Source of the DNA: Sphingobacteriales bacterium
Lineage (GTDB): Bacteria > Bacteroidota > Bacteroidia > Chitinophagales > CAIOSU01
DNA: 50,653 nucleotides
Direction of reading: 5' to 3'
NCBI GenBank assembly: GCA_027486795.1
Contig: JAIXOI010000012.1
Coordinates: forward strand, 66,425 to 117,077
This document shows, piece by piece, positions 8,216-16,383 of the stretch (position 1 is the first letter of the stretch; each line of letters opens with the position of its first letter). The notes beneath the pieces are model-generated. The model did no database searches, was not told the origin of the DNA, and saw only the letters and a list, made by a program, of their open reading frames with translations. The position numbers were made by a program, and so were the translations under genes.

Positions 8216-9235
8216 CTAATCATTCAAAAACCGATCCTCCACGTACGCCACACATAGGTCGATGGTGGCTTGTATGCCTTGTTTGTGGGTGCGCTCAACG
8301 CCGTGGCTGGCACTTACGCCCGGGCCTATAAGGCCAACACGTAGGTTTTTGCCTGCACGCAAAGCGGCAGAGCCATCAGAACCATAGTAGGGGTAAACAT
8401 CCAAGGCATAAGGTATTTCGTTGGCCTCGGCCAGTTGCACCAGCTTCTTGCGGAAAGCATAGTCATACGGGCCGCTAGAGTCTTTGGCGCAAATAGAGCA
8501 GTGGGTTTCTTTGCCCGCGCAGCCATCGCCAACCACGCCCATATCAATTACCAGCATTTCGTCGGCAACTTCCGAATAACCGCCCGTGCCGCCGTGGCCT
8601 ACTTCCTCGTAGTTGCTGAAGTATAGCTCAACGGGCACGTCCCAGCCCTTTTCTTTGGCTATGCGTGCCAACTCAAATAGTACTAAGCAGCCGGCCTTAT
8701 TATCCATAAACTTGGATTTGATAAAGCCGCTTTTGTACTCGGTATAGTGCGTCTCAAAACAAACAAAATCGCCCACCCTGATGCCCAATTGCTTGGTTTC
8801 CGATTCGCTGGTTACCACCTCGTCCAACCGAACGTGCATGGTTTCCAGTTCGCGCTTGGTGGTGCTCAGGTCTTTATTTACATGCGATGCAGGGTTGTTC
8901 AAAAGCAACGTGCCATGGTAGGTGTGGTTATCGAGGGTGCGCACCCGCAAGTAACTACCTTCGTAAGCGTTCAACGATACACCTCCAATAGTGGATATGC
9001 GCAAAGTGCCATCACCTTTAATGCCCGTAACTATGCCACCCAAGGTATCAACGTGTGCCGCTATTACCAGTTGGGGTGCTTCGCCAAGGGCGCAGCGCAC
9101 TGCTCCCTTGTTCGTAAACTCCGGATTCCAGCCATAGCTTTTCAATAGGTCGTAAATATATACGCTGGCTTCTTCGGTATAGCCACTTGGCGAATCAATG
9201 TTCACCAGTTCTTCGAGGGTTTTACAATCTAGCAT
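8216..9235 (-). CDS. M42 family metallopeptidase (glutamyl aminopeptidase / FrvX-like)
   Basis: 339 residues from the ATG at 9235. The dinuclear metal site of M42 aminopeptidases is visible: His61 and Asp63 in AAHVDTLGG, bridging Asp178 in FMDNKAG, the catalytic Glu-Glu pair at 210-211 in EEVGHGG, Asp231 in VIDMG, and a final His in SASHGVERTH. These enzymes trim N-terminal residues from peptides in the cytoplasm and often form dodecamers. An in-frame TTG at 9262 would add nine residues. I prefer 9235 because the -7 promoter element (9240-9247) lies between the two, so the upstream codons could not be transcribed from it. Confidence 0.93.
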   Translation of the reverse strand: MLDCKTLEELVNIDSPSGYTEEASVYIYDLLKSYGWNPEFTNKGAVRCALGEAPQLVIAAHVDTLGGIVTGIKGDGTLRISTIGGVSLNAYEGSYLRVRTLDNHTYHGTLLLNNPASHVNKDLSTTKRELETMHVRLDEVVTSESETKQLGIRVGDFVCFETHYTEYKSGFIKSKFMDNKAGCLVLFELARIAKEKGWDVPVELYFSNYEEVGHGGTGGYSEVADEMLVIDMGVVGDGCAGKETHCSICAKDSSGPYDYAFRKKLVQLAEANEIPYALDVYPYYGSDGSAALRAGKNLRVGLIGPGVSASHGVERTHKQGIQATIDLCVAYVEDRFLND

Positions 9236-9239
9236 GGTA

Positions 9240-9247
9240 CAAATGTA
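9240..9247 (-). promoter_or_regulatory. -7 promoter element TACATTTG of the M42 peptidase
   Basis: Exact match on the minus strand to the Bacteroidota -7 consensus TAnnTTTG, only 4 nt before the ATG at 9235. No convincing -33 TTG lies at the usual distance. If used, transcription would begin at or next to the start codon, giving a leaderless or near-leaderless mRNA. Confidence 0.45.
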
Positions 9248-9406
9248 AATAGAATGTACCAATGTGCTGATTACCGATTAATCAGTTAGTTATAAAAATT
9301 AGTACAACCTATAAAACGGCAAAATAGCCAGGAGCCTATACGCAGGAAGGGGGAAAATAGGCGGTCTTAACCTACCTAAAATAAAGGGTATGGCTCAAAA
9401 AAACCA

Positions 9407-9994
9407 CTACTCTTTTAGTACCATATCAATGCACATTACGGCTGCCATAATCAATAGGCGCAAGTCGTTGTTAGCGGGTACTTTCTCTTCTATGCCCAGC
9501 ACGTAGTTGTCGGCAGTGGTAAAAAACTCTTTGCCAAAGCCAGCCCATTTTTTGGTAACGTAGGCAAACTCAACATTGTCGCGAACGAATTTAAAATCCC
9601 AACCACTCCATTTACCTTTAAGGGTACAAAGCACTTGGTCGTTGGTATCATAAATATCAAACTTGCCCCCTATTGAAAAAAACTTTTGCTTAAAACGGCC
9701 CACTACCCTGCCGGTTTCGTCCTTTACCTCTACGGTCGACAAGAAAAAAGTAACGCCACGTTTCACCTCTAGAACCAAATCGCCACTGTTAGTGCGAATT
9801 TCGATATGAAATGGAGTCATACGCTTATAGTCGGTAAAGCGGAACATTTTGGCAAAAATTCCTAGGTTGGGCTCTCTACAAGAAAGCACGTGTTGTTGGG
9901 TTTCGCCATCATAAATGTCGAAGTTGTTGGAGGCCTTGAACATGCCCACTTGCTCTTTTACAAAAAAGAGGTTTTTGTTGAGTATTGGATGCAT
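9407..9994 (-). CDS. Phospholipid scramblase / LURP-one-related family protein
   Basis: 195 residues. The repeated pattern of short strands (FDIYDGETQQHVLSCREP, then FKQKFFSIGGKFDIYD, then LKGKWSGWDFKF) is that of the tubby-like barrel shared by scramblases and LURP-one proteins. The C-terminus is hydrophobic (LRLLIMAAVMCIDMVL), consistent with the buried central helix of that fold. Bacterial members have no proven function; lipid scrambling should not be assumed. It has its own promoter (10018-10025) and no close operon partner. Confidence 0.8.
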   Translation of the reverse strand: MHPILNKNLFFVKEQVGMFKASNNFDIYDGETQQHVLSCREPNLGIFAKMFRFTDYKRMTPFHIEIRTNSGDLVLEVKRGVTFFLSTVEVKDETGRVVGRFKQKFFSIGGKFDIYDTNDQVLCTLKGKWSGWDFKFVRDNVEFAYVTKKWAGFGKEFFTTADNYVLGIEEKVPANNDLRLLIMAAVMCIDMVLKE

Positions 9995-10017
9995 TAGATG
10001 GTGTTTGTTTGTGTTAC

Positions 10018-10025
10018 CAAAGTTA
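10018..10025 (-). promoter_or_regulatory. -7 promoter element TAACTTTG of the scramblase-like gene
   Basis: Exact TAnnTTTG match on the minus strand, 23 nt upstream of the ATG at 9994, a usual leader length for this phylum. Confidence 0.45.
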
Positions 10026-10035
10026 ATAAAACTAT

Positions 10036-10686
10036 CTATACGTTTTCTTGCTTTAGCTGCCTAAATACCCAAAATGAATAAGCAATAGGTATAATGGCAA
10101 TCAAAGCAATATAAACTACAAATATGCGGCTGTATACTTCGGTTGGGGTAAACAAAATAAAAGGTATCATTACAATTGAAGCGAACACCCACAAATAGCC
10201 ACCCAGCCTATGGGTACGTTTCCAAACTTCTTCGCTTTCCAGGGTCCAAGGAGTGCGGATGCCCACAAAGTAGTTAGGTTTTACTTTAAGCAACACATTG
10301 CCAATAAAGGCAAACAGCACTACAATGGCCAATGGCATATAATCCATCGGGATATTGTAACCGGCGTTGCGCAGCACTTCCATACTTATCAACCCCGACA
10401 TAAACAAGGTTATGGCTAATACAATGCCCCGGTATGCACCCATATATTTCTCAATATTCCCTTTCGGATCCAACCTTGGGATGAATAGCAAGAATGCTAC
10501 CATTGCAATGGTAATACTAGGAATAAGCAATAACCCAGTGGCTTTAGGCGCCCAATTATCGGGCTCAAAATTGATGTTGTAATGAATGGGAATCATATCT
10601 GGCAAGACATTCCAAAACCAACCAATCATTACAAATGGCACTACCAGCAAAACGGCCAATAATGGATAAAAAACTTTGTTGTTCAT
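10036..10686 (-). CDS. sdpI: SdpI family membrane protein (DUF1648-SdpI)
   Basis: 216 residues with about six hydrophobic segments. The N-terminal part (LPDMIPIHYNINFEPDNW) is a DUF1648 domain. The C-terminal part contains the SdpI signature GIRTPWTLESEEVWKRTHR. In Bacillus, SdpI is the immunity membrane protein against the SdpC toxin and also sequesters the SdpR repressor at the membrane. The start codon overlaps the stop of the sdpR-like gene by 4 nt (10683-10686), so the two are translationally coupled. No SdpC-like toxin gene is nearby, so here the pair may sense envelope stress or be a standalone immunity function; this is inference. Confidence 0.9.
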   Translation of the reverse strand: MNNKVFYPLLAVLLVVPFVMIGWFWNVLPDMIPIHYNINFEPDNWAPKATGLLLIPSITIAMVAFLLFIPRLDPKGNIEKYMGAYRGIVLAITLFMSGLISMEVLRNAGYNIPMDYMPLAIVVLFAFIGNVLLKVKPNYFVGIRTPWTLESEEVWKRTHRLGGYLWVFASIVMIPFILFTPTEVYSRIFVVYIALIAIIPIAYSFWVFRQLKQENV

Positions 10687-10955
10687 TTCTCTTCGTTTTT
10701 AGGGTTCTTTAAGTCCAACATCCAACCGATAACCTCATCGAATACGGTGGTGTTGAGCGAGTAAAATATATACGGGCCTTTCTTTTCATTGGTAACCAAA
10801 TCGGCCTGCTTCAGCAAATCGAGGTGATAAGAGATGCTGGGTTTACTGATGTTGAACGCATCGGCAATTTCGCCAGCGGTCATGTCGCGCTTGCGCAACA
10901 TTTCCAATATCTTCCTCCTAGTTGGATCGTCCAGTGCCTTAAAAAAGTTCTTCAT
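10683..10955 (-). CDS. sdpR: ArsR-type autorepressor, SdpR-like
   Basis: 90 residues of a winged helix-turn-helix of the ArsR family. The start FKALDDPTRRKILEMLRKRD and the recognition region ISKPSISYHLDLLKQADLV are typical. It lacks the ELCVC metal-binding motif of metalloregulators, which fits the SdpR autorepressor branch. It is directly coupled to the SdpI-like membrane protein by a 4-nt overlap, as in the B. subtilis sdpRI operon. A perfect 16-bp palindrome at 10963-10978, just downstream of its -7 element, is the likely operator for self-repression. Confidence 0.92.
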   Translation of the reverse strand: MKNFFKALDDPTRRKILEMLRKRDMTAGEIADAFNISKPSISYHLDLLKQADLVTNEKKGPYIFYSLNTTVFDEVIGWMLDLKNPKNEEK

Positions 10956-10962
10956 TAGGTAT

Positions 10963-10978
10963 TTAGATAATTATCTAA
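10963..10978. promoter_or_regulatory. Perfect 16-bp palindromic operator of sdpR-sdpI
   Basis: The sequence TTAGATAATTATCTAA is a perfect palindrome located 8 nt before the sdpR start codon (10955) and 8 nt downstream of the -7 element at 10987-10994. It therefore covers the expected transcription start. Its size and dyad symmetry suit a dimeric ArsR-family repressor. Binding is inferred from position. Confidence 0.7.
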
Positions 10979-10986
10979 CTATCGAA

Positions 10987-10994
10987 CAAATATA
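10987..10994 (-). promoter_or_regulatory. -7 promoter element TATATTTG of sdpR-sdpI
   Basis: Exact TAnnTTTG match on the minus strand, 31 nt before the sdpR ATG, directly followed by the operator palindrome. Confidence 0.55.
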
Positions 10995-11376
10995 ATAGGG
11001 GAATTGGTAAATAGCAACTATTTAGGGGGAAATATGAAACAAACGATGAGAGTTGAGAAACTTAAAATAGTTAAAACACCGTCTAGGAACCGCATGAAAT
11101 ATCACTTCTTGGACGACAAAACCCCGATTAAATGAGAAATGAGAAATTTGAAATGAGAAAGTCAAAATAGGGGATTAGTTGGCTAGGATGCGCTTAAAAA
11201 CTCACTTCCTTCACGACAAAACTAGCGTAAATTTGTACCATCCTTGACAGCTCCCCTCCTTCGAATGGCCCAGAGCGCAGGTGAAAGGAGGGGTTGGGGG
11301 TGGTTAATACGCAACACAAGCCGCATGAAATATCACTTCCTTCACGACAAAACCACTACCCCTGTGTTGAATTGGT
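10995..11376. repeat. Repeat-rich intergenic stretch: three 33-nt repeats and a GC-rich hairpin
   Basis: No gene is supported here. Three direct copies of a 33-nt unit lie at 11091-11123, 11191-11223 and 11322-11354. Each begins CGC(A/T)T and ends with ACGACAAAACC or a near variant. Copies 1 and 3 differ at only a few bases; copy 2 has diverged in the first third. Between copies 2 and 3 a 9-bp inverted repeat (arms 11253-11261 CCCCTCCTT and 11285-11293) forms a hairpin resembling dispersed palindromic elements. A third component, 11131-11160, is a degenerate repeat of the word AATGAGAA. Confidence 0.7.
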
Positions 11377-12174
11377 TTACTTGGCAATCTTTTTGTGCGA
11401 TGCCAATATACCCTTTACCAAAGCCGAGCTAAAGCCGTTGTGCTCCATTTCATTTAGTCCTACAATGGTGCAGCCTTGTGGGGTAGTTACTTTATCAATC
11501 TCGCGTTCGGGGTGTTGACCATTCTCCAGCAGCAAAGCTGCAGCGCCTTTAGCCGTTTGTGAGGCTATCAGCAAGGCCGTATTGCTATCAAAACCAATCT
11601 CTATGCCGCCTTGCGTTGCAGCACGAATAAAGCGCAATGCATACGCTATGCCACAGGCGCCTAGTACGGTTGAGGCTTCCATCAGCTCCTCATCTATCAC
11701 CACAGCCTTACCAAGCTGATTGAACAGATTGAGTATTTCATCTTGTTGGGCAGGTGTGGCACCTTTAGCCGATATACAAGTCATGGATTGACGAATGGCG
11801 ATAGCGGTGTTGGGCATGGCGCGCATCACAGTTACACCAGTACCTACTAGTGCTTGTATTTCGGCAACTGTAACACCCGTAACCACCGACACGATGGTTT
11901 GGCCCGGCTGCCACAGCTCTTTTAGCGGCATTAGCACATCGGCTACTTGCTTGGGTTTTACGGCCAATATTACTATCCGGGCATTGTTTACCGCATCTGC
12001 ATTATCGGCTGAGGTAATGGCACCTTGCAATTTCAATGCATCCAAAAGCGACACCTTACGGCGGGTAACTATCAAGTTGGAAGGCGAAATATATTGGGCA
12101 GCTAAAAGGCCCTCGGCTATAGATATGCCAAGGTTTCCGCCGCCAATAATGGCCAATCTATCTGCTTTGCTCAT
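11377..12174 (-). CDS. proC: Pyrroline-5-carboxylate reductase
   Basis: 265 residues. The enzyme reduces 1-pyrroline-5-carboxylate to L-proline with NAD(P)H, the last step of proline synthesis. The N-terminal dinucleotide motif IIGGGNLG lies at about residues 9-16 and the characteristic VMRAMPNTA motif (with AVKPKQV before it) is in the middle. The C-terminal dimerisation domain ends with the P5CR signature region around DKVTTPQGCTIVGLNEME. Length is normal. It appears to be monocistronic; the downstream side is the repeat-rich spacer at 10995-11376. Confidence 0.95.
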   Translation of the reverse strand: MSKADRLAIIGGGNLGISIAEGLLAAQYISPSNLIVTRRKVSLLDALKLQGAITSADNADAVNNARIVILAVKPKQVADVLMPLKELWQPGQTIVSVVTGVTVAEIQALVGTGVTVMRAMPNTAIAIRQSMTCISAKGATPAQQDEILNLFNQLGKAVVIDEELMEASTVLGACGIAYALRFIRAATQGGIEIGFDSNTALLIASQTAKGAAALLLENGQHPEREIDKVTTPQGCTIVGLNEMEHNGFSSALVKGILASHKKIAK

Positions 12175-12261
12175 GGGGTATGTTATAGTTTGTATTGAAT
12201 GCCCACCTAAAAGTAACCAATTGGAATACCAATATAAAAAGATGGACGAGGTAATGGTTCG

Positions 12262-13035
12262 TTACATTTCGGCACCGGGGTCATGCTCTTTCTGCCAGTT
12301 TTGGCCATAGGTTATGGCATCCAAAGCTGCTTTAGAGAGTTTGTTCTCCAACTTACCGAACTTTTTGTTGTAATCCTTAATGCTGGCCTGTATAACCTCA
12401 TAAGCCTCTTCACGGCCATAGGTGTGGGTTATCTCGCAGCGGGCGGGCTGACCGGGCATGTTTTTATAGGTAAGGAAATAGTGTTTCAAGCGTTGTACAA
12501 TACTCTCCGGTACATCGGCAATATCTTTCCACTGGCTGTATACCTCATCGCCCTTCATTATGGCAATAATCTTATCGTCGGCCTCTCCCCCATCAATCAT
12601 CCTAAAACCACCAATGGGCACAGCAGGCACCAACACATCGCCGTGGCGGATGTCGCGCTCCGTAAGCACACAAATATCCAACGGGTCGCCATCGCCCACT
12701 ATACCAGTGCGGCCAGTTTTCTGCATGCAGTATTCTCCTACCTTGGTATCGCAAAAGGTTTGAGGAATAAAGCCATATAGAGCTGGAATGACGTTCGAGA
12801 ACTTCTGTGGGCGATCGACCTTCATGTAGCCCGATACCTTGTCTATTTCATATTTTACGGTATCGCTAGGCACAATTTCGATAAAGCTCGTAACCAGCTC
12901 GGGTGCATGTTCGCCGATATCGACGCCATGCCAAGGGTGCGATTTGTAGCGCAACCCTATCATTTTCCATATTTTCTTAATGGCGTCTTTACCTACCGCC
13001 TTGTTCGGAACCTTGCCTGTTTCTTCGATAGCCAT
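12262..13035 (-). CDS. ppa: Inorganic pyrophosphatase (family I)
   Basis: 257 residues from the ATG at 13035. It hydrolyses pyrophosphate to phosphate and so pulls biosynthetic reactions forward. The family I active-site motif DGDPLDICVL (Asp115, Asp117, Asp120) is intact, as are YGFIPQT (87-93) and a C-terminal LKHYFLTYK segment. It is longer than the 175-residue E. coli enzyme because of an N-terminal extension of about 50 residues, as seen in other Bacteroidota and eukaryotic-like forms. An in-frame TTG at 13056 lies inside the -7 element TATCTTTG and cannot be the true start. Confidence 0.95.
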   Translation of the reverse strand: MAIEETGKVPNKAVGKDAIKKIWKMIGLRYKSHPWHGVDIGEHAPELVTSFIEIVPSDTVKYEIDKVSGYMKVDRPQKFSNVIPALYGFIPQTFCDTKVGEYCMQKTGRTGIVGDGDPLDICVLTERDIRHGDVLVPAVPIGGFRMIDGGEADDKIIAIMKGDEVYSQWKDIADVPESIVQRLKHYFLTYKNMPGQPARCEITHTYGREEAYEVIQASIKDYNKKFGKLENKLSKAALDAITYGQNWQKEHDPGAEM

Positions 13036-13053
13036 GATGCATGAATTGAAATG

Positions 13054-13061
13054 CAAAGATA
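13054..13061 (-). promoter_or_regulatory. -7 promoter element TATCTTTG of the pyrophosphatase gene
   Basis: Exact TAnnTTTG match on the minus strand, 18 nt upstream of the ATG at 13035. The TTG inside it is in frame with the gene and mimics a start codon. Confidence 0.5.
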
Positions 13062-13231
13062 CCCAGAAAGGCGCTCAAATACTACCTTTAGGCGGTTTCT
13101 TTATTCAGCCAATTCTCAGATGGAATGTAGGCGAACAGTTCCTGCGAACGGTCGCTGTGTTTTGGCCTGTTTGGCCCACCCGACAGTTTGAATTTTAGCG
13201 GTGTAACCATCTGCCACAAAACGGGCAGTAG

Positions 13232-13663
13232 TTATAGAATGTAAGACAAAGGTTTTGTATACTCCACCCTAACTGCTTGCCCGTTATGGTAGCCTGGGGT
13301 CCACTTGCGCATCTTCGATACTCGTTTCAGAGCAGCGGCATCCAAATAGGTATTTCCGCTTGATTTTGCCAATGAAATTTCAACTACTTCCCCCACTTCA
13401 TTAACAACGAATCGAATGTAGGCAGTGCCTTCTTTTTGATATACTGCGGCCTTCAATGGATATGGAAGGTTGTTTAGATAGCGATATAGTCTGTCCTCCC
13501 CACCTCGATATACAGGCATTTTTTCAACCTTCTTATAAGTGGGCCCTTTGCCGTCTTGCCCCGGTATAGCAACAATAGCACTATCGGCTATTGAGATATC
13601 GGTTTGAGCTGAAGCCGCCAACGATAGCATGGTTGCTATGGCAATAATCATTACTCTGCCCAT
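13232..13663 (-). CDS. Secreted TonB C-terminal-domain protein (single domain)
   Basis: 143 residues with a signal peptide (MGRVMIIAIATMLSLAASAQ). The mature part is one TonB_C module: MPVYRGGEDRLYRYLNN, then GTAYIRFVVNEVGEVVEI, then DAAALKRVSKMRKWTPGYHNG. It has no membrane anchor beyond the signal peptide and no proline-rich linker, so it is not a complete TonB. Such free-standing periplasmic TonB_C proteins are common in Bacteroidota, with unknown roles. It follows the two-domain paralogue (13695-14537) by 31 bp in the same direction and shares the GG(E/D)-L-YL and W-PG---G-(A/P)VRVEY motifs with it. Confidence 0.85.
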   Translation of the reverse strand: MGRVMIIAIATMLSLAASAQTDISIADSAIVAIPGQDGKGPTYKKVEKMPVYRGGEDRLYRYLNNLPYPLKAAVYQKEGTAYIRFVVNEVGEVVEISLAKSSGNTYLDAAALKRVSKMRKWTPGYHNGQAVRVEYTKPLSYIL

Positions 13664-13694
13664 TTTCGGATTTTAGAACTCAAAATAACAGATT

Positions 13695-14537
13695 CTAGTG
13701 AAAATTACACTTTACTGGCACCACATATTCCACCCGAACTGGCTTGCCATCTAGATAGCCAGGCTTCCATTGGGGCATGGCTTTAACATGCTCCAAAGCT
13801 GCAAGGTCATCTTCTACATGGCCAGAAGTGCGAATAACCATTACCTCACTTACGCTACCATCTTTCTCAATTACGAACTGAATATAAGCTGTTCCCTCCA
13901 CATCATTTTCGTACGTAATAGGCACATGAGGTACTTTCTTCAAGTATTCAATCAATGAGTCATCCCCGCCAGGAAACTCGGGCATTTCCTCCACTATGCT
14001 AAAAACATAATCATCAGGGTAATTTATGGGAGTATCATCCACCATTGTAGTTTCATCATAAGGTAACAATGGCGGAGGGGGCGGTGGCGGTGGGGGATCA
14101 TAGTAGTAAAACTGCACTGCCACTTTCTTTCCCACCCTTACAGGCTTTCCGTTTTGTTTGCCAGGTTTCCAATTAGGCATAGCTTGCACATGCTGCAACG
14201 CAGCCGTATCCAAAGGCCCATAGCCCGTTGAGCCGCTAACGGCGGCATTACTCACGGTGCCATCTTTGTTGATAAAGAACTCTATGTAAACCGTTCCTTC
14301 CCAGTCGCCTTCCTCGGCAAGAACAAGATACTCTATAAAAAAAAGAGGAAACGCTACTTCATCTAAATACTCCAATAGCGCTTCGTCCCCACCATGGTAT
14401 GTGGGCATTACATCTGGTGCATAATATATGGTATCGGCATCGCCATAAACCGTAAATCGGGGCTTATTGTTTTGTGTAAATCCATCTATGCTAATAGCTA
14501 TAATGCTAATGATCAACAACAGTAATTTACCCTGCAT
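13695..14537 (-). CDS. Secreted protein with two TonB C-terminal domains joined by a polyproline linker
   Basis: 280 residues: signal peptide (1-21), a first TonB_C-like module (about 44-145, MPTYHGGDEALLEYL to GKPVRVGKKVAVQFYY), a run of nine prolines at 148-156, then a second module (about 187-280, MPEFPGGDDSLIEYL to GKPVRVEYVVPVKC). It lacks an N-terminal membrane anchor other than the signal peptide. The two modules are homologous to each other and to the neighbour at 13232-13663, so three copies of the module stand in a row over about 1.3 kb. The function is unknown; a periplasmic adaptor role is possible. Confidence 0.85.
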   Translation of the reverse strand: MQGKLLLLIISIIAISIDGFTQNNKPRFTVYGDADTIYYAPDVMPTYHGGDEALLEYLDEVAFPLFFIEYLVLAEEGDWEGTVYIEFFINKDGTVSNAAVSGSTGYGPLDTAALQHVQAMPNWKPGKQNGKPVRVGKKVAVQFYYYDPPPPPPPPPLLPYDETTMVDDTPINYPDDYVFSIVEEMPEFPGGDDSLIEYLKKVPHVPITYENDVEGTAYIQFVIEKDGSVSEVMVIRTSGHVEDDLAALEHVKAMPQWKPGYLDGKPVRVEYVVPVKCNFH

Positions 14538-14686
14538 TCTTTTATTATTAAAGCTTCGTTGCTAAAGATAATGATTAATTGCAATAAACCGAAGGTGCTG
14601 CATTGGGCAAAAGCTATTCGCCCAACAGCATTTGTTAACACAAACTGCATAAAGTGTTAATTGTAAAGTATCTAGCAATAAAAAAC

Positions 14687-14717
14687 TTGGGTTTCTAAGC
14701 ATAACACCGTACTTTTG
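14687..14717 (+). promoter_or_regulatory. Promoter of aceB: -33 TTG and -7 TACTTTTG
   Basis: TTG at 14687-14689 and TACTTTTG at 14710-14717 are separated by 20 nt. Both elements and their spacing fit the Bacteroidota consensus. The -7 element lies 41 nt upstream of the aceB ATG (14759). Confidence 0.6.
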
Positions 14718-14758
14718 CACTTTATTTTAATAGTGCGCACCCAAAAACAACGAAACTG

Positions 14759-16363
14759 ATGTCTGTAAACGAGCAACAACTAGTGAAAGGAGTAGTGATT
14801 AAGGGCGAGATAACCCCGGAGTTTGAAAGCATCTTAACCCCCGAATCTCTAGAGTTTGTTGCGAAGTTGCACCGCAGTTTCAACGGTCGCCGCAAAGAGT
14901 TGCTAGCAGCCCGCCAAGGCCGTCAGGCAAAATTGGATGCTGGCGCAATGCCCGACTTTCTGCCAGAAACCAAGCACATCCGCGAAAGCGATTGGACTGT
15001 GGCCCCGTTGCCTGCCGATTTGCTAGACCGCCGTGTGGAGATTACTGGCCCAGTTGACCGTAAAATGATTATCAATGCCTTGAACTCAGGCGCCAAAATG
15101 TTTATGGCCGACTTTGAGGATAGCAACTCGCCCAACTGGAGCAACAACATTAGTGGTCAGATAAACTTACGCGATGCTATCCGCCGTACCATTTCTTTCG
15201 AGAACCCAGAGAACGGCAAAAGCTATAAACTAAACGATAAAGTTGCCACCCTATTGGTGCGCCCGCGCGGCTGGCACTTGCTTGAGAAGCATGTAGAAAT
15301 TGATGGAGAGGTTGTATCGGGCGGCCTGTTCGATTTTGGTCTGTACTTCTTCCACAATGCCAAGGAATTAATTAGCCGTGGCAGCGGTCCTTACTTCTAT
15401 CTTCCTAAAATGGAGAGCCACTTGGAGGCCCGCCTATGGAACGATGCTTTTGTATTAGCGCAAAATGAATTGAACATACCACAGGGCACTATTAAGGCTA
15501 CTGTATTGGTTGAGACTATATTGGCAACTTTTGAATTGCACGAAATACTTTGGGAACTGAAAGAACACTCTTGCGGCCTTAACTGTGGCCGTTGGGATTA
15601 CATTTTCAGCTACATCAAACGTTTCCGCAACAAGCCTGAGTATATCTTGCCAAACCGCGACCAAGTAACCATGGCCGTGCCGTTTATGAGCGCCTACTCA
15701 CAATTAGTGATACAAACTTGCCACAAGCGCAACGTACACGCCATGGGCGGTATGGCGGCTCAAATCCCGATTAAAGGCGATGATGCGGCCAACACTGTTG
15801 CCATAAACAAAGTAAAAGCCGATAAAGAGCGCGAGGCCAAAAACGGCCACGATGGTACTTGGGTGGCTCACCCAGGCTTGGTGCAGTTGGCTATGGACGT
15901 ATTTAATGAATACATGCCTACCCCGAACCAATTACACGTAAAGCGCGAAGACGTGCATGTAACCGCTGCCGATTTGGTAACCCCACCAGCGGGCACCATT
16001 ACCGAAGAAGGGTTGCGTAAGAATATAAATGTGGGTATCTTATACCTAGAGAGCTGGTTGCGTGGCAACGGTGCCGCTGCCATCTACAACCTAATGGAAG
16101 ATGCTGCTACCGCCGAAATAAGCCGCACGCAAGTTTGGCAGTGGATAAAGCACAAGAGCAAATTGGATGATGGCCGTGAAGTAACTTTGGAGCTATACCG
16201 CTCATTGGTGCCAAGCGAGCTAGAAAAGATTAAAGGATATGTAGGAACCGAAGCTTATGAAAACGGTAAGTTTGAAAAAGCCATCGAGATATTCGACGAA
16301 CTAATTGACAATGATGAGTTTGTGGAGTTTTTGACGCTGCCAGCTTATGATTTGATTGATTGA
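14759..16363 (+). CDS. aceB: Malate synthase A
   Basis: 534 residues, the normal length of the A isoform. It condenses glyoxylate and acetyl-CoA to malate, the second step of the glyoxylate shunt. The signature [16 protein letters not shown] is complete, VRPRGWHL carries the active-site arginine, and [12 protein letters not shown] the metal/substrate loop. The partner isocitrate lyase follows at 16905, separated by an inserted four-helix-bundle gene at 16431. A good promoter lies upstream (14687-14717). The shunt lets the cell grow on acetate or fatty acids. Confidence 0.97.
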   Translation: MSVNEQQLVKGVVIKGEITPEFESILTPESLEFVAKLHRSFNGRRKELLAARQGRQAKLDAGAMPDFLPETKHIRESDWTVAPLPADLLDRRVEITGPVDRKMIINALNSGAKMFMADFEDSNSPNWSNNISGQINLRDAIRRTISFENPENGKSYKLNDKVATLLVRPRGWHLLEKHVEIDGEVVSGGLFDFGLYFFHNAKELISRGSGPYFYLPKMESHLEARLWNDAFVLAQNELNIPQGTIKATVLVETILATFELHEILWELKEHSCGLNCGRWDYIFSYIKRFRNKPEYILPNRDQVTMAVPFMSAYSQLVIQTCHKRNVHAMGGMAAQIPIKGDDAANTVAINKVKADKEREAKNGHDGTWVAHPGLVQLAMDVFNEYMPTPNQLHVKREDVHVTAADLVTPPAGTITEEGLRKNINVGILYLESWLRGNGAAAIYNLMEDAATAEISRTQVWQWIKHKSKLDDGREVTLELYRSLVPSELEKIKGYVGTEAYENGKFEKAIEIFDELIDNDEFVEFLTLPAYDLID

Positions 16364-16383
16364 GTGGTTAATTAAGTACGATT

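Noticed and set aside
13021-13056. TTG at 13056 as pyrophosphatase start
   Set aside because: It is part of the -7 promoter element; the ATG at 13035 is the start.
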